Below are positions 1-6,238 of a DNA stretch of 25,785 bases, piece by piece. The notes below the pieces were generated by a model, which was not told the origin of the DNA, did no database searches, and saw only the letters and a list, made by a program, of their open reading frames with translations. Positions within the stretch are counted from its first letter, which is position 1; each line of letters starts with the position of its first letter. Source of the DNA: a virus; the IMG/VR virus record IMGVR_UViG_3300029448_000361, positions 1-25,785 of that record; one strand, given 5' to 3'. Made by a program: the position numbers and the translations under genes.

Positions 1-1
1 T

Positions 2-82
2 AGACAAGAGCTTAGAGATATTACTAAAGCATCTGACTTAAATAATGTAACATTCCCAACTAAACCAGAGGATGCTGACTAA
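2..82 (+). CDS. C-terminal end of an upstream gene (partial)
   Basis: An open frame enters from the left edge and stops at TAA 80-82, giving 26 residues that end in TKPEDAD. No domain can be named from so short a piece. It lies just upstream of the small-protein and lysis run and is read in the same direction, so it probably belongs to the end of the structural or tail-fibre region if the genome continues from the right edge of this window. That link is inference. Confidence 0.45.
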   Translation, partial: RQELRDITKASDLNNVTFPTKPEDAD

Positions 83-117
83 TTTTAACTTTAATGTACA
101 ACAACAAAAGGTGACGT

Positions 118-234
118 ATGCCACATATCTATGACTTAAATCCTCACTTAGCTCCTCCAGGCTGGGGTAAAAAGAAACAGGAACCTAAGAAGAAGGAGCC
201 TAAAGAAAAGAAAGATAAACCTAAAAAGAAATGA
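118..234 (+). CDS. Small lysine-rich protein, unknown function
   Basis: A 38-residue protein begins at ATG 118 after a good ribosome-binding site (AAAGGTGA, 107-114). The first 16 residues are ordinary (MPHIYDLNPHLAPPGW); the rest is almost only K, E, P and D, so it is probably disordered and strongly charged. Its stop codon overlaps the next start in an ATGA junction (231-234), which implies translational coupling to the membrane protein that follows. Similar Lys/Pro tails occur in short phage proteins of unknown role. No function is assigned. Confidence 0.55.
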   Translation: MPHIYDLNPHLAPPGWGKKKQEPKKKEPKEKKDKPKKK

Positions 235-401
235 AACCGACTTTGCATGAATTAGATAAACGTCTAACTGCTTTTGAAACTGTTTCGGATGAGAGATGGA
301 AGGAAACGATACTGCGTATTAAAAGGCTAGAGGGGGTATTAATCGGTACTGCTGGAACAACTATTCTGTTGTTGGTTGGCGTACTTATGAGAGGTTCGTA
401 A
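231..401 (+). CDS. Small single-pass membrane protein, holin- or XhlA-like layout
   Basis: This 56-residue protein overlaps its upstream neighbour by ATGA and its downstream neighbour by one base (TAATG). Residues 1-33 form a charged amphipathic helix (KPTLHELDKRLTAFE); residues 34-52 are a hydrophobic segment (GVLIGTAGTTILLLVGVLM) followed by a short basic tail. An N-terminal helix plus a C-terminal membrane anchor is the layout of haemolysin XhlA-type and some small holin-associated phage proteins. The resemblance is one of architecture, not sequence. Its place in a run of membrane genes before the holin supports a role in lysis or the membrane. Confidence 0.6.
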   Translation: MKPTLHELDKRLTAFETVSDERWKETILRIKRLEGVLIGTAGTTILLLVGVLMRGS

Positions 402-883
402 TGGACCCCGTTAGTTTATTCGCAGTTGCTACAAGCACATTTAAAATTTTAGAGAAAGGATTTAATGCTGGTCGCAGAATAGAAGATATGACCCAGGACC
501 TGGGCCGTTGGATGGGAGCTATATCAGATGTTAAACACGCTCACACTATGGCCCAAAAGCCTAGTATTTTTAAGAAGGTATTTAATGGATCATCAATAGA
601 AAAAGAAGCCCTGGATGCATTTGCTTTTAAGAAGAAAGCTATTGAGATGGAAGACCAGCTACGCACACATATTAATCTAGTGTACGGACCTAATTCCTGG
701 AATGAGCTTTTGAAGCTACAGGCTAAAATTAGAAAGGATAGACAACAGCAAGTGTATGAAGTTGAGGAGTTTAAAAGAAAAGTTTTTAACATAGTCGGTA
801 TCATACTTTTATGCACCGTTGTTGGTGGTGCAGTTATGTGGATTGGATATTTAATTTATTTAAAAAGAATGGGTAGTTTATGA
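401..883 (+). CDS. Conserved phage protein with C-terminal membrane segment
   Basis: A 160-residue protein starting at ATG 401, directly on the previous stop codon. The N-terminal half is helical (MDPVSLFAVATSTFKILEKG) with the stretch DLGRWMGAISDVKHA. The middle, including EALDAFAFKKKAIEMED, is helical and charged. A basic, Gln-rich helix follows (residues 105-128), then a membrane segment (about 130-153, VGIILLCTVVGGAVMWIGYL). I recall proteins of this pattern from marine podovirus genomes, where they are uncharacterised; this is memory, not a search. The position among lysis-region membrane proteins suggests the inner membrane. No catalytic motif is visible. Confidence 0.7.
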   Translation: MDPVSLFAVATSTFKILEKGFNAGRRIEDMTQDLGRWMGAISDVKHAHTMAQKPSIFKKVFNGSSIEKEALDAFAFKKKAIEMEDQLRTHINLVYGPNSWNELLKLQAKIRKDRQQQVYEVEEFKRKVFNIVGIILLCTVVGGAVMWIGYLIYLKRMGSL

Positions 884-1101
884 CAAAGATGAGCGAACAT
901 ATAGAGCAATGGTCACACGCTATTGACAGCCTAAAGATAATACCCAGGGCATTGATACTACTTTATATGTATCTGACGTATGCCACGGTGTTTTGGTATA
1001 TGGGATTAGAGAACCCTACCCTACAGCAATCGGGCATGGTTTCAGTTATTACTTCTGCACAGGCTGTGGCCCTTGGATTATTTATGGGTCGGTCTAGTTG
1101 A
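880..1101 (+). CDS. Small two-pass membrane protein, holin-like
   Basis: A 73-residue protein whose ATG overlaps the previous stop (ATGA, 880-883). After an N-terminal amphipathic stretch (EHIEQWSHAIDSLKIIPR) there are two hydrophobic segments, about residues 24-41 (ALILLYMYLTYATVFWYM) and 53-70 (MVSVITSAQAVALGLFMG), joined by a short loop ENPTLQQSG. Two helices in a very small protein fit a class II holin or a holin partner, but a clearer three-helix holin lies downstream at 1886. It could be an accessory holin or antiholin. Translation of the next gene appears coupled to its stop codon. Confidence 0.6.
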   Translation: MTKMSEHIEQWSHAIDSLKIIPRALILLYMYLTYATVFWYMGLENPTLQQSGMVSVITSAQAVALGLFMGRSS

Positions 1102-1280
1102 TATGGGTATTGATTGTGTTGTTACAGGGAACAGATATAGAGCCAGACCATGTGTTCTTTAGTGATCTCAAGACTTGCATTGAGTACAAGAAACTGGTCG
1201 TTGACCAGAACATCACGCAAAGAGTTGCTGGGGATAAGGTTTACATCAAGGCTTATTGCATACCTCAAAAAAATAAATGA
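1098..1280 (+). CDS. Small protein with N-terminal hydrophobic segment and two cysteines
   Basis: A 60-residue protein that can only start at TTG 1098, which overlaps the previous stop (TTGA). That favours reinitiation, since no strong ribosome-binding site is near. The first ten residues are hydrophobic (MIWVLIVLLQG), a short export signal or anchor. The rest is polar with two cysteines (TCIEYKK and AYCIPQ) that could form a disulfide if exported. Size, position and layout would suit a small periplasmic lysis-accessory protein, but there is no lipobox and no Rz/Rz1 signature, so function is open. A competing 20-codon frame at ATG 1103 is less likely. Confidence 0.5.
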   Translation: MIWVLIVLLQGTDIEPDHVFFSDLKTCIEYKKLVVDQNITQRVAGDKVYIKAYCIPQKNK

Positions 1281-1435
1281 CCGAACTAGAAGAAAAAGTT
1301 TACCAGATAAGATTAAGAATAAACAAATTGAAACATGATCTTAAAGAGCAATTAGAAAAGAGGACCGAAAAAGAAAAGGCTGTATTTATTTTTGATAAAA
1401 AGGACCCACATTTTTTAAGGAAGAACGATGACTGA
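1277..1435 (+). CDS. Small charged coiled-coil protein
   Basis: A 52-residue protein starting at ATG 1277 in an ATGA overlap with the previous gene and ending at TGA 1433-1435, eight bases into the next gene. Almost the whole chain is one charged heptad-like helix (VYQIRLRINKLKHDLKEQL, then EKRTEKEKA), followed by VFIFDKKDPHFL. It has no membrane segment, which is unusual in this run. A small coiled coil may pair with the coiled-coil membrane protein encoded next, at 1428; that is inference from neighbourhood and overlap only. Confidence 0.5.
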   Translation: MTELEEKVYQIRLRINKLKHDLKEQLEKRTEKEKAVFIFDKKDPHFLRKNDD

Positions 1436-1736
1436 ACAACTAAGTATATCTGATAGTAGCAATATAACGATACCATTGAGAAATCTTATAAGCATGATTG
1501 CTCTTACTGGGTTGTCGGTATGGTTATACTTTGGATTAACTGAAAGGCTAACCTTCCTCGAACACCAGATGGAGATGCTGACAATCGAAGTTGAAGAGAA
1601 TGATACTTGGATAGATACATGGCAACCACCAGAGTCGGTCAAAGAAAGTATTACAAGGATGCGTGAAATAGAAATGAAGTTAAATTTATTAGACCAGAAG
1701 GTCACATTATATACGGAAGATGTAGTAATTGAGTAG
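1428..1736 (+). CDS. Membrane-anchored coiled-coil protein, spanin-like layout
   Basis: A 102-residue protein with a short cytoplasmic head (MTEQLSISDSSNITIPLRN), one membrane segment at about residues 20-38 (LISMIALTGLSVWLYFGL) and a long charged helical region after it, with the stretches LTFLEHQMEMLTIEVEEN and IEMKLNLLDQKVTLY. This resembles the inner-membrane spanin (Rz) design: N-terminal anchor, periplasmic coiled coil. No outer-membrane lipoprotein partner with a lipobox was found inside or beside it, so the spanin reading is only a possibility. It is the last gene before a 149-base gap that precedes the holin. Confidence 0.6.
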   Translation: MTEQLSISDSSNITIPLRNLISMIALTGLSVWLYFGLTERLTFLEHQMEMLTIEVEENDTWIDTWQPPESVKESITRMREIEMKLNLLDQKVTLYTEDVVIE

Positions 1737-1782
1737 AGTTATGAGGGGGGTTCACAGGGGTGTCAGCCTTCCTCACCAGTTA

Positions 1783-1865
1783 TGAGGGGTGTTTGGTTTC
1801 TTTTTAACTTAATACTTATTTTAAAATGGATACCAATATTTAATGATAATGCTAAACACCTCTCG
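1783..1865 (+). promoter_or_regulatory. Long RNA stem upstream of the holin gene
   Basis: The 149-base gap 1737-1885 holds a potential RNA stem: 1783-1797 pairs with 1851-1865, about 15 base pairs including four G-U pairs, with a loop of about 53 bases. An 11-base direct repeat, GTTATGAGGGG, occurs at 1738-1748 and 1779-1789, the second copy leading into the stem. The right arm ends nine bases before the ribosome-binding site (AAGGAG, 1873-1878) of the holin. There is no T-run after the stem, so it is not a simple terminator; control or processing of the holin message is more likely. Confidence 0.35.
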
Positions 1866-1885
1866 CCAAACAAAGGAGTAATACA

Positions 1886-2266
1886 ATGGTTTTATCTAGC
1901 TTAATAGCACCAGCAACTAAAATTTTAGACAAGTTTATACCAGATGCTGATACAAAAAATAAACTTGCACATGACTTAGCTACAATGGCTGACAAACACG
2001 CACAAGAAGCGTTGATGGCTCAACTAGCTATTAATAAAGAAGAAGCAAAGGGCAACTGGTTCCAATCATCCTGGAGACCGTTGTGTGGTTATGTATGTGT
2101 TATAAGTTTAGCCATTAATTATATGATCTCGCCTATTTGTGCTGGGTTTAATGTAATTATTCCACAAGCTGACATGACAGTAATGATGCCATTGTTACTA
2201 GGAATGTTAGGCATTGCTGGGATGAGAAGCGTAGATAAATTTAACAAAACTGATAGTAAAAAATGA
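1886..2266 (+). CDS. Holin, three membrane segments, GTA_holin_3TM family
   Basis: A 126-residue protein after a good ribosome-binding site (AAAGGAG, 1872-1878). Residues 1-50 form an N-terminal helical region (TKILDKFIPDADTKNKLAHD and a following amphipathic helix). Then comes the family hallmark around residues 53-66 (NWFQSSWRPLCGYV) followed by hydrophobic segments, about 64-80, 84-90 and 97-113 (MMPLLLGMLGIAGM), and a short charged tail. This is the pattern of the holin family first described in gene transfer agents, common in alphaproteobacterial phages. Holins make pores in the inner membrane to release the endolysin. The muramidase follows 70 bases downstream. Confidence 0.88.
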   Translation: MVLSSLIAPATKILDKFIPDADTKNKLAHDLATMADKHAQEALMAQLAINKEEAKGNWFQSSWRPLCGYVCVISLAINYMISPICAGFNVIIPQADMTVMMPLLLGMLGIAGMRSVDKFNKTDSKK

Positions 2267-2337
2267 TCTCGCTTGAGCTTGAGATAATACTTATGGGCCA
2301 CGTTTTAGGAATAATATTATTATTAACAGGGAGTTGA
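2263..2337 (+). CDS. Very small hydrophobic peptide between holin and endolysin
   Basis: A 24-residue frame, ATG 2263 to TGA 2335-2337, starting in an ATGA overlap with the holin stop and ending one base before the endolysin start. The peptide has a short acidic head and a hydrophobic segment (IILMGHVLGIILLLTG). Overlap with the holin stop and the exact fit into the gap suggest a coupled gene, perhaps a holin modulator or a device that carries ribosomes to the endolysin. Its last codons hold the AGGGAG ribosome-binding site of the endolysin. It is too short for homology, so confidence is modest. Confidence 0.35.
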   Translation: MISLELEIILMGHVLGIILLLTGS

Positions 2338-2338
2338 T

Positions 2339-2854
2339 ATGAAAGGTAACTTTGAAAGAGCTTTGGCTATAGTGTTAAGGCATGAAGGAGGTTTTGTAGA
2401 TAACCCTAATGATCCAGGTGGTATGACTAACAAAGGAATTACCAAAAAAGTTTATGATGCTTATATGGAAAAGGTAACTACTGAGCAAGAGATGCGAGAT
2501 ATGCCAGACAATCATGTATCAGAAATTTATAGAAAACAGTATTGGGATAGAGTTAATGCAGACAGCCTGGCATCTGGTTTAGATTTATCTGTATTTGATT
2601 GGGCTGTTAATAGTGGCTGTGGTCGTGCTGTCAAAGCCTTGCAGAAATGTGTAGGTGTAAAACAAGATGGTGGTTTAGGTCCAATAACTTTGAAGTCAGT
2701 TAATGAACATGATGCAGAAGAACTTATAGAAATGATATCAGTTGAGAGGGAAACTTTTTATAGGAAGTTAAAAACCTTTGAGCATTTTGGAAAGGGATGG
2801 CTACGAAGAAACAAAGAAACCCGTAGCCACGCCCTGGCAAATATAGAAGATTAA
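2339..2854 (+). CDS. Endolysin, GH108 N-acetylmuramidase
   Basis: A 171-residue lysozyme of the glycoside hydrolase 108 family. The N-terminal motif RHEGGFVDNPNDPGGMTNKG (about residues 14-33) is the family signature; Glu16 in HEGG is the expected catalytic acid. The middle (YWDRVNADSLASGLDLSVFD) and the C-terminal part, including ALQKCVGVKQDGGLGPITL, match the peptidoglycan-binding helical half of the family (PG_binding_3). It should cleave cell-wall glycan after the holin opens the membrane. There is no signal peptide, so it depends on a holin. The start follows AGGGAG with five bases of spacing. It is the last gene of the rightward lysis run; its stop overlaps the end of a minus-strand gene by four bases. 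Confidence 0.93.
   Translation: MKGNFERALAIVLRHEGGFVDNPNDPGGMTNKGITKKVYDAYMEKVTTEQEMRDMPDNHVSEIYRKQYWDRVNADSLASGLDLSVFDWAVNSGCGRAVKALQKCVGVKQDGGLGPITLKSVNEHDAEELIEMISVERETFYRKLKTFEHFGKGWLRRNKETRSHALANIED
2798..2829. other. Hairpin at the convergent gene junction
   Basis: An 8-bp perfect inverted repeat, TGGCTACG at 2798-2805 and CGTAGCCA at 2822-2829, lies in the end of the endolysin gene, with a 16-base loop. No T-run follows on either strand. Leftward transcripts reach it about 22 bases after the stop of the LexA-like gene. A 10-base palindrome, AGATTAATCT, spans the junction itself at 2848-2857. With no intergenic space between the two converging units, these are the only candidates seen for a stop signal here. 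Confidence 0.25.
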
Positions 2855-3093
2855 TCTAATATACGAATAGCCCTGGGTCTACCAGGCTGTCTTTCTATTG
2901 CTTGTCTATTTACTAAGCCATTCATAATACCCTGGACCGTGCCTTGTGATTTTCTTTCAGCAATAACTTGTTGTCCTTCTATTTGACCTTTAGCTATTTC
3001 ACGGACCGTAGGGTAAACACCGTTAACATTGTGGTATCTTTTTAAGAAAGCCAGTATGTCTGCCTGGTCTGCTGTCAATCCAAAATTATTCAT
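2851..3093 (-). CDS. Small LexA-like winged-helix DNA-binding protein
   Basis: An 80-residue protein. Residues 6-37, including LTADQADILAFLKRYHN and YPTVREIAKG, follow the LexA N-terminal DNA-binding layout: first helix, then a recognition helix region (TVREIAKG), then a helix and wing (SQGTVQGIMNGLVNRQAIER followed by QPGRPRAIRIL). There is no peptidase domain, so it cannot self-cleave like LexA. It probably binds operators as a small regulator. It is the last gene of the leftward unit, overlapping the preceding gene by four bases (3090-3093), and may act on the divergent region at 9127-9250; that target is a guess. Confidence 0.72.
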   Translation of the reverse strand: MNNFGLTADQADILAFLKRYHNVNGVYPTVREIAKGQIEGQQVIAERKSQGTVQGIMNGLVNRQAIERQPGRPRAIRILD

Positions 3094-3644
3094 TGTATTG
3101 CTCCTGTTTTTCTATTTGAATGACCTTGAACCATTTTATTAAATTTATTTAAATTAGTTTTAGTAAATTCAAAATCTGGATTTTTTTGATAATCTTCTGT
3201 TAAACACCATTGGACTAAACCTTCAAAAGTATCATCTTTATAAGTTCTAGCTTTAAACTTTTGTGCTTGGAAACCCAAAGCCATTAATGAAGAACCAGTT
3301 TCATTAGGTTGGGTATAAGTAATTATAGCTTTATAACCCATAGCAAAACACGCTGTAACAGCTTTGCTTAATAAAAAACTAGCCACATTTTTACAGCCAT
3401 CTTTTACAACAAGCCTACGAATTTCAATATGATCTCTTCTTTGTGACCAAGAGTGACTAGAACAAGTATCAACCGTTACTAACCCAAGCAAATCTTCTTC
3501 AATAACTATTGGAGATATATACTTAGATTTATCAAATGCACCGATTGTAAACTTATGTCTTTTTAATGGTTTACTGTGCCTATGGTATAGCTGTGTAAAT
3601 AATCGAGCTTCATTTAGTTTCAATCTAATTGTATTAAGTTTCAT
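3090..3644 (-). CDS. XF1762-type phage protein, GNAT acetyltransferase-like
   Basis: A 184-residue protein with the features of the XF1762 family of phage and prophage proteins. They are: an N-terminal YHRHSKPLKRHKFTIGAFD (about residues 20-38), a central IEIRRLVVKDGCKNVASFLL (about 73-92), and ITYTQPNETGSSLMALGF (about 108-125). The central part is the acetyl-CoA-binding region of a GNAT fold and the last is the usual β-strand and helix after it. The substrate is unknown. In other phages such proteins sit in early operons with recombination genes, as here. The start lies inside the end of the recT-like gene (11-base overlap). The last 50 residues are polar and less family-like. Confidence 0.8.
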   Translation of the reverse strand: MKLNTIRLKLNEARLFTQLYHRHSKPLKRHKFTIGAFDKSKYISPIVIEEDLLGLVTVDTCSSHSWSQRRDHIEIRRLVVKDGCKNVASFLLSKAVTACFAMGYKAIITYTQPNETGSSLMALGFQAQKFKARTYKDDTFEGLVQWCLTEDYQKNPDFEFTKTNLNKFNKMVQGHSNRKTGAIQ

Positions 3645-4527
3645 CTTCTGTAGCTCCTAAATATTTATTATATTCAATACGCTTATCGTAAAGCTCACTC
3701 CTTAGAGCTTCTTCCATAACCTCTTCTATAACAACCTTGTTAATTGTTTCTAATTCTTTTAGCTTTGTCCTTTTTTCAGAATTAGTGAAGCCATCGTAAT
3801 CCATACAGCTTTTCATCATCTCCAGATATTTAACCACCCAATGCTCTATTTTATTAAATTTATCTATTTTTCCATTAGGAAGGTGAAACACAAAGTCTGA
3901 TGGTACTTCTTTGTCGATTTGAGGAGCTTCTATGGGTGGTAACTGCTCATGGAGTGGTTTTGTATGCGTTAAGGTATCTATAGGCTCTTGTACAGGCTGT
4001 ACAACAGTCATATTTTTATTGACAGGATAATCTCCTAATTCTTCTGAAGTGATAAGACCTTTTAATGTATCTGGGAAAGCATCTCGCAAAGCAAACCCTC
4101 TGGCCCTGGCTTGTAACATCCTAATTGGATATTGTGACCAAGGACCTTGCTTACCCCACAACTTAGCTTTGACAGCATCATCTTTGCTAAAGGTTCTAAC
4201 AATCTCTTCAACGGTTCCATCAATGTGTCTACGCTTTACAGTACAGACAGCCGTATCCTCATTCATTTTTTCTTCAACACCGACACAGCGTTTATCAGAA
4301 CGGGCTAATGCTAACAAGGCATCACCATATAATGATGGCTTACCATTTATGACAGCAATGTTTTGTAATGATTGCATTGGATTAAGATTTATTTCTTGAC
4401 CCCATTGTATAGCAACAAAACAATTAGCTGGTTTGCCCTGGTATGCCTGTGGAACTAATGCTGACTTTGATACAACTTCTGCTATTTGCATCATGCCTGG
4501 CATATCTAACTTCATTAAATTACTCAT
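3634..4527 (-). CDS. recT: RecT-family single-strand annealing protein
   Basis: A 297-residue protein. Residues 1-165 carry RecT features: ALVPQAYQGKPANCFVAIQW near residue 25, then LNPMQSLQNIAVINGKPSLY at about 48-67, and WSQYPIRMLQARARGFALRD near 131-150 followed by the family ending AFPDTLKGLITSEE. The C-terminal 110 residues are charged and variable, as usual. RecT proteins coat single-stranded DNA made by a partner exonuclease and anneal it to complementary strands. The partner is encoded just upstream in the same unit, with an eight-base overlap (4520-4527), a classic recE/recT-style pair. It should support replication fork repair and recombination during infection. Confidence 0.93.
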   Translation of the reverse strand: MSNLMKLDMPGMMQIAEVVSKSALVPQAYQGKPANCFVAIQWGQEINLNPMQSLQNIAVINGKPSLYGDALLALARSDKRCVGVEEKMNEDTAVCTVKRRHIDGTVEEIVRTFSKDDAVKAKLWGKQGPWSQYPIRMLQARARGFALRDAFPDTLKGLITSEELGDYPVNKNMTVVQPVQEPIDTLTHTKPLHEQLPPIEAPQIDKEVPSDFVFHLPNGKIDKFNKIEHWVVKYLEMMKSCMDYDGFTNSEKRTKLKELETINKVVIEEVMEEALRSELYDKRIEYNKYLGATEDET

Positions 4528-5428
4528 GTGATATCTCCTTTATAGAAAAAATGTGACCTGGTACATCTTCATCGGTCTGTATTTGTTTACGTTTCTTACG
4601 CATTATGTCCTGGCTTTTAAGCTGATAGTTATTAGTGTAGCCTTGTTCAACACCAATGCTTTCAAGTTTTATTATGATCCCGTCTTTTATATTTTGGGCT
4701 TCTTTAGTTTTCTTCCGAGCTTCAGCCATGCATGATAAATAATCACCACATAGATCATCCAGGTAATCGTTACTATCTTTTAGGACCTCAACCAAATTGA
4801 CAGCTTCTACTGTTGGCTCTTTGTACGGTGGATAATCTTCACCACTATCGACCAGGCTCCAAAACTGATTAACTTTATAAATAATATCATCAATCAAATC
4901 TTCATCTCTGGGTACAGGATATATTTTAAGATGGCCCTTTTGATTTAAGACAGCAATAATTCCCCAGGTATAATCAGAACAAATCATTTGATGATGGACC
5001 TGGATCACCCATTCTTCCCTTGGTTTATCCATGTGATAAAAGTCTGTTTTGATTTCCAGGATACCGTCACCGTTAAAAGTAAATTCTTCCTGGGTGATAG
5101 GATCAGATATATTAATACCTAAATCTGATGATATAATTGCATCAATCGAAGCACCCATTTTTAATTCTTTATTTTGGTGAGCAAACTCTGGCATTTCAAA
5201 ACTAGCGTGTAATTGTTTACAAGCCCATTTAGCTATCCCTTCTTCCAGGAAGTTACCACGGTCCTGTGCCTGGCTAGGTCTGTACTCATTTAATTTTTCG
5301 ACACCAGCAATCGTAGCACGATGATTTTCCAGGACCTTTTGATTTGTAGTATAAGCAGTCTTGCCTAATACAAGTGCTGGACATTCGCTTGATCCAACTT
5401 CTTTTCCAGTTTCTGTAAACTTTGGCAT
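4520..5428 (-). CDS. YqaJ-type PD-(D/E)XK exonuclease, partner of RecT
   Basis: A 302-residue nuclease of the YqaJ/lambda-exonuclease fold. Visible parts: N-terminal GSSECPALVLGKTAYTT; QDRGNFLEEGIAKWA, with the early Glu; the acidic residue in MGASIDAIIS; the core GDGILEIKT (D…E-x-K, about residue 125-133); and QVHHQMICSDYTWGIIAVL, the QxxH helix after it. It should degrade one DNA strand from an end to load RecT. The longer frame would start at GTG 5440, but that GTG is part of the ribosome-binding site GGTGGAG. The site lies six bases before ATG 5428, so I chose 5428. Its stop overlaps the recT-like start. Confidence 0.88.
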   Translation of the reverse strand: MPKFTETGKEVGSSECPALVLGKTAYTTNQKVLENHRATIAGVEKLNEYRPSQAQDRGNFLEEGIAKWACKQLHASFEMPEFAHQNKELKMGASIDAIISSDLGINISDPITQEEFTFNGDGILEIKTDFYHMDKPREEWVIQVHHQMICSDYTWGIIAVLNQKGHLKIYPVPRDEDLIDDIIYKVNQFWSLVDSGEDYPPYKEPTVEAVNLVEVLKDSNDYLDDLCGDYLSCMAEARKKTKEAQNIKDGIIIKLESIGVEQGYTNNYQLKSQDIMRKKRKQIQTDEDVPGHIFSIKEISHE

Positions 5429-5429
5429 A

Positions 5430-5696
5430 CTAAACTCCACCGTTATAATAATAACAACTATCGGTTAGTACACAGCCAAACATTAACAAGAAATATGTCA
5501 TTGCTAGTACACCACCAAATGCTATAACTGAGAGGACAATTCGGAATACAGATCGTAACAGAAATCCTGTTTCTGTCTGTCTGTTATCCCTATTCTGTTC
5601 TATAAGGCTATTAAGTAGGAACTCAAAATTACGGTTAATATATATTATGCGACATCTTGTTATAAAGATATCCACCAGGTGTAGTAATACACTCAT
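5430..5696 (-). CDS. Small membrane protein, unknown function
   Basis: An 88-residue protein with a start supported by GGAGTG six bases upstream of ATG. The N-terminal half is weakly hydrophobic at first (VLLHLVDIFITRCRIIYI), then polar (LIEQNRDNRQTETG). A strong membrane segment follows at about residues 51-76 (IVLSVIAFGGVLAMTYFLLM), then a short cysteine-containing tail (CVLTDSCYYYNGGV). Its final codons supply the ribosome-binding site for the exonuclease, so the two are tightly coupled. A membrane protein inside a recombination unit is unexpected; superinfection exclusion is one possibility, with no direct evidence. Confidence 0.6.
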   Translation of the reverse strand: MSVLLHLVDIFITRCRIIYINRNFEFLLNSLIEQNRDNRQTETGFLLRSVFRIVLSVIAFGGVLAMTYFLLMFGCVLTDSCYYYNGGV

Positions 5697-5782
5697 TTTT
5701 TACACTCCATTTATTTTATACAAGCTCTAAAGGTAAACCTACACCCCGTTTGATGCTTGTACATCTGTTATATTTAAAGATT

Positions 5783-6169
5783 TCAGCCAGTAAAGCTATC
5801 ATCATCTTTAAACCTTTTCTTTAAGCTCTCCTCGCCACGGTTACTTCTAAGGCCGTTCCATTCATCATGGATTAATCCACCTTCGCCACGGTGATCCTGG
5901 TATAATTTACGAGGGTCTTTCCATTGCTTTTCTAACCTGGCATGAGCCATCATAAGAGAAGATTGAGCCATGAAACATTTCTCTGAATTATCACTTCTGG
6001 TATTCTTCAGAATTTTATCTAAATCATACGCAAGGTCCTTAAATACATTACTAGCTGTTTTTATATGGTCTGGATGTATCATTGGTACATTTATGCGTTT
6101 CGACATCCTTAGTATACCAGCCCGTATCGACATCATGGTAGCGTTATGTTTTAGTCTTGTATTTCTCAT
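5783..6169 (-). CDS. Unknown helical protein, possibly with an Acb2-like hairpin
   Basis: A 128-residue protein with a good ribosome-binding site (AGGAAG, eight bases before ATG). The first 25 residues are basic (RNTRLKHNATMMSIRAGILR). Then two helices joined by a short turn can be seen, about residues 36-56 (IKTASNVFKDLAYDLDKILK) and 62-80 (EKCFMAQSSLMMAHARLEKQ). A polar, disordered tail follows with DHRGEGGLIHDEWNGL. The helix-turn-helix hairpin with a small Ala/Ser/Met-rich second helix is reminiscent of the Acb2/Tad1 hairpin proteins that sequester immune cyclic nucleotides. This is a loose pattern match; unknown function is the safe call. Confidence 0.65.
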   Translation of the reverse strand: MRNTRLKHNATMMSIRAGILRMSKRINVPMIHPDHIKTASNVFKDLAYDLDKILKNTRSDNSEKCFMAQSSLMMAHARLEKQWKDPRKLYQDHRGEGGLIHDEWNGLRSNRGEESLKKRFKDDDSFTG

Positions 6170-6183
6170 AGTTCAATCTTCCT

Positions 6184-6212
6184 AGTATCAATATAACCAT
6201 TTAATTTGTAAA
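6184..6212 (-). promoter_or_regulatory. Candidate sigma-70-type promoter, leftward
   Basis: On the minus strand the hexamer TTTACA (6212-6207) lies 17 bases before GATACT (6189-6184), five and four matches to the -35 and -10 consensus. It sits in the 69-base gap upstream of the 5783-6169 gene and would start a transcript covering that gene and the recombination genes below it. AT-rich sequence throws up such matches by chance, so this is a candidate only. Confidence 0.25.
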
Positions 6213-6238
6213 TAATATGCACAATAGCTATCCATATT

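Noticed and set aside
1150-1338. 62-residue frame overlapping two small genes
   Set aside because: It lies in another frame across the 1098 and 1277 genes, which fit by coupling; its content is Arg/Ser-rich shadow sequence.
1811-1830. Sequence TAATACTTATTTTAAAATGG that resembles a T7 promoter
   Set aside because: Only the first six bases and a few others match, no phage RNA polymerase gene is in the window, and the motif does not recur.
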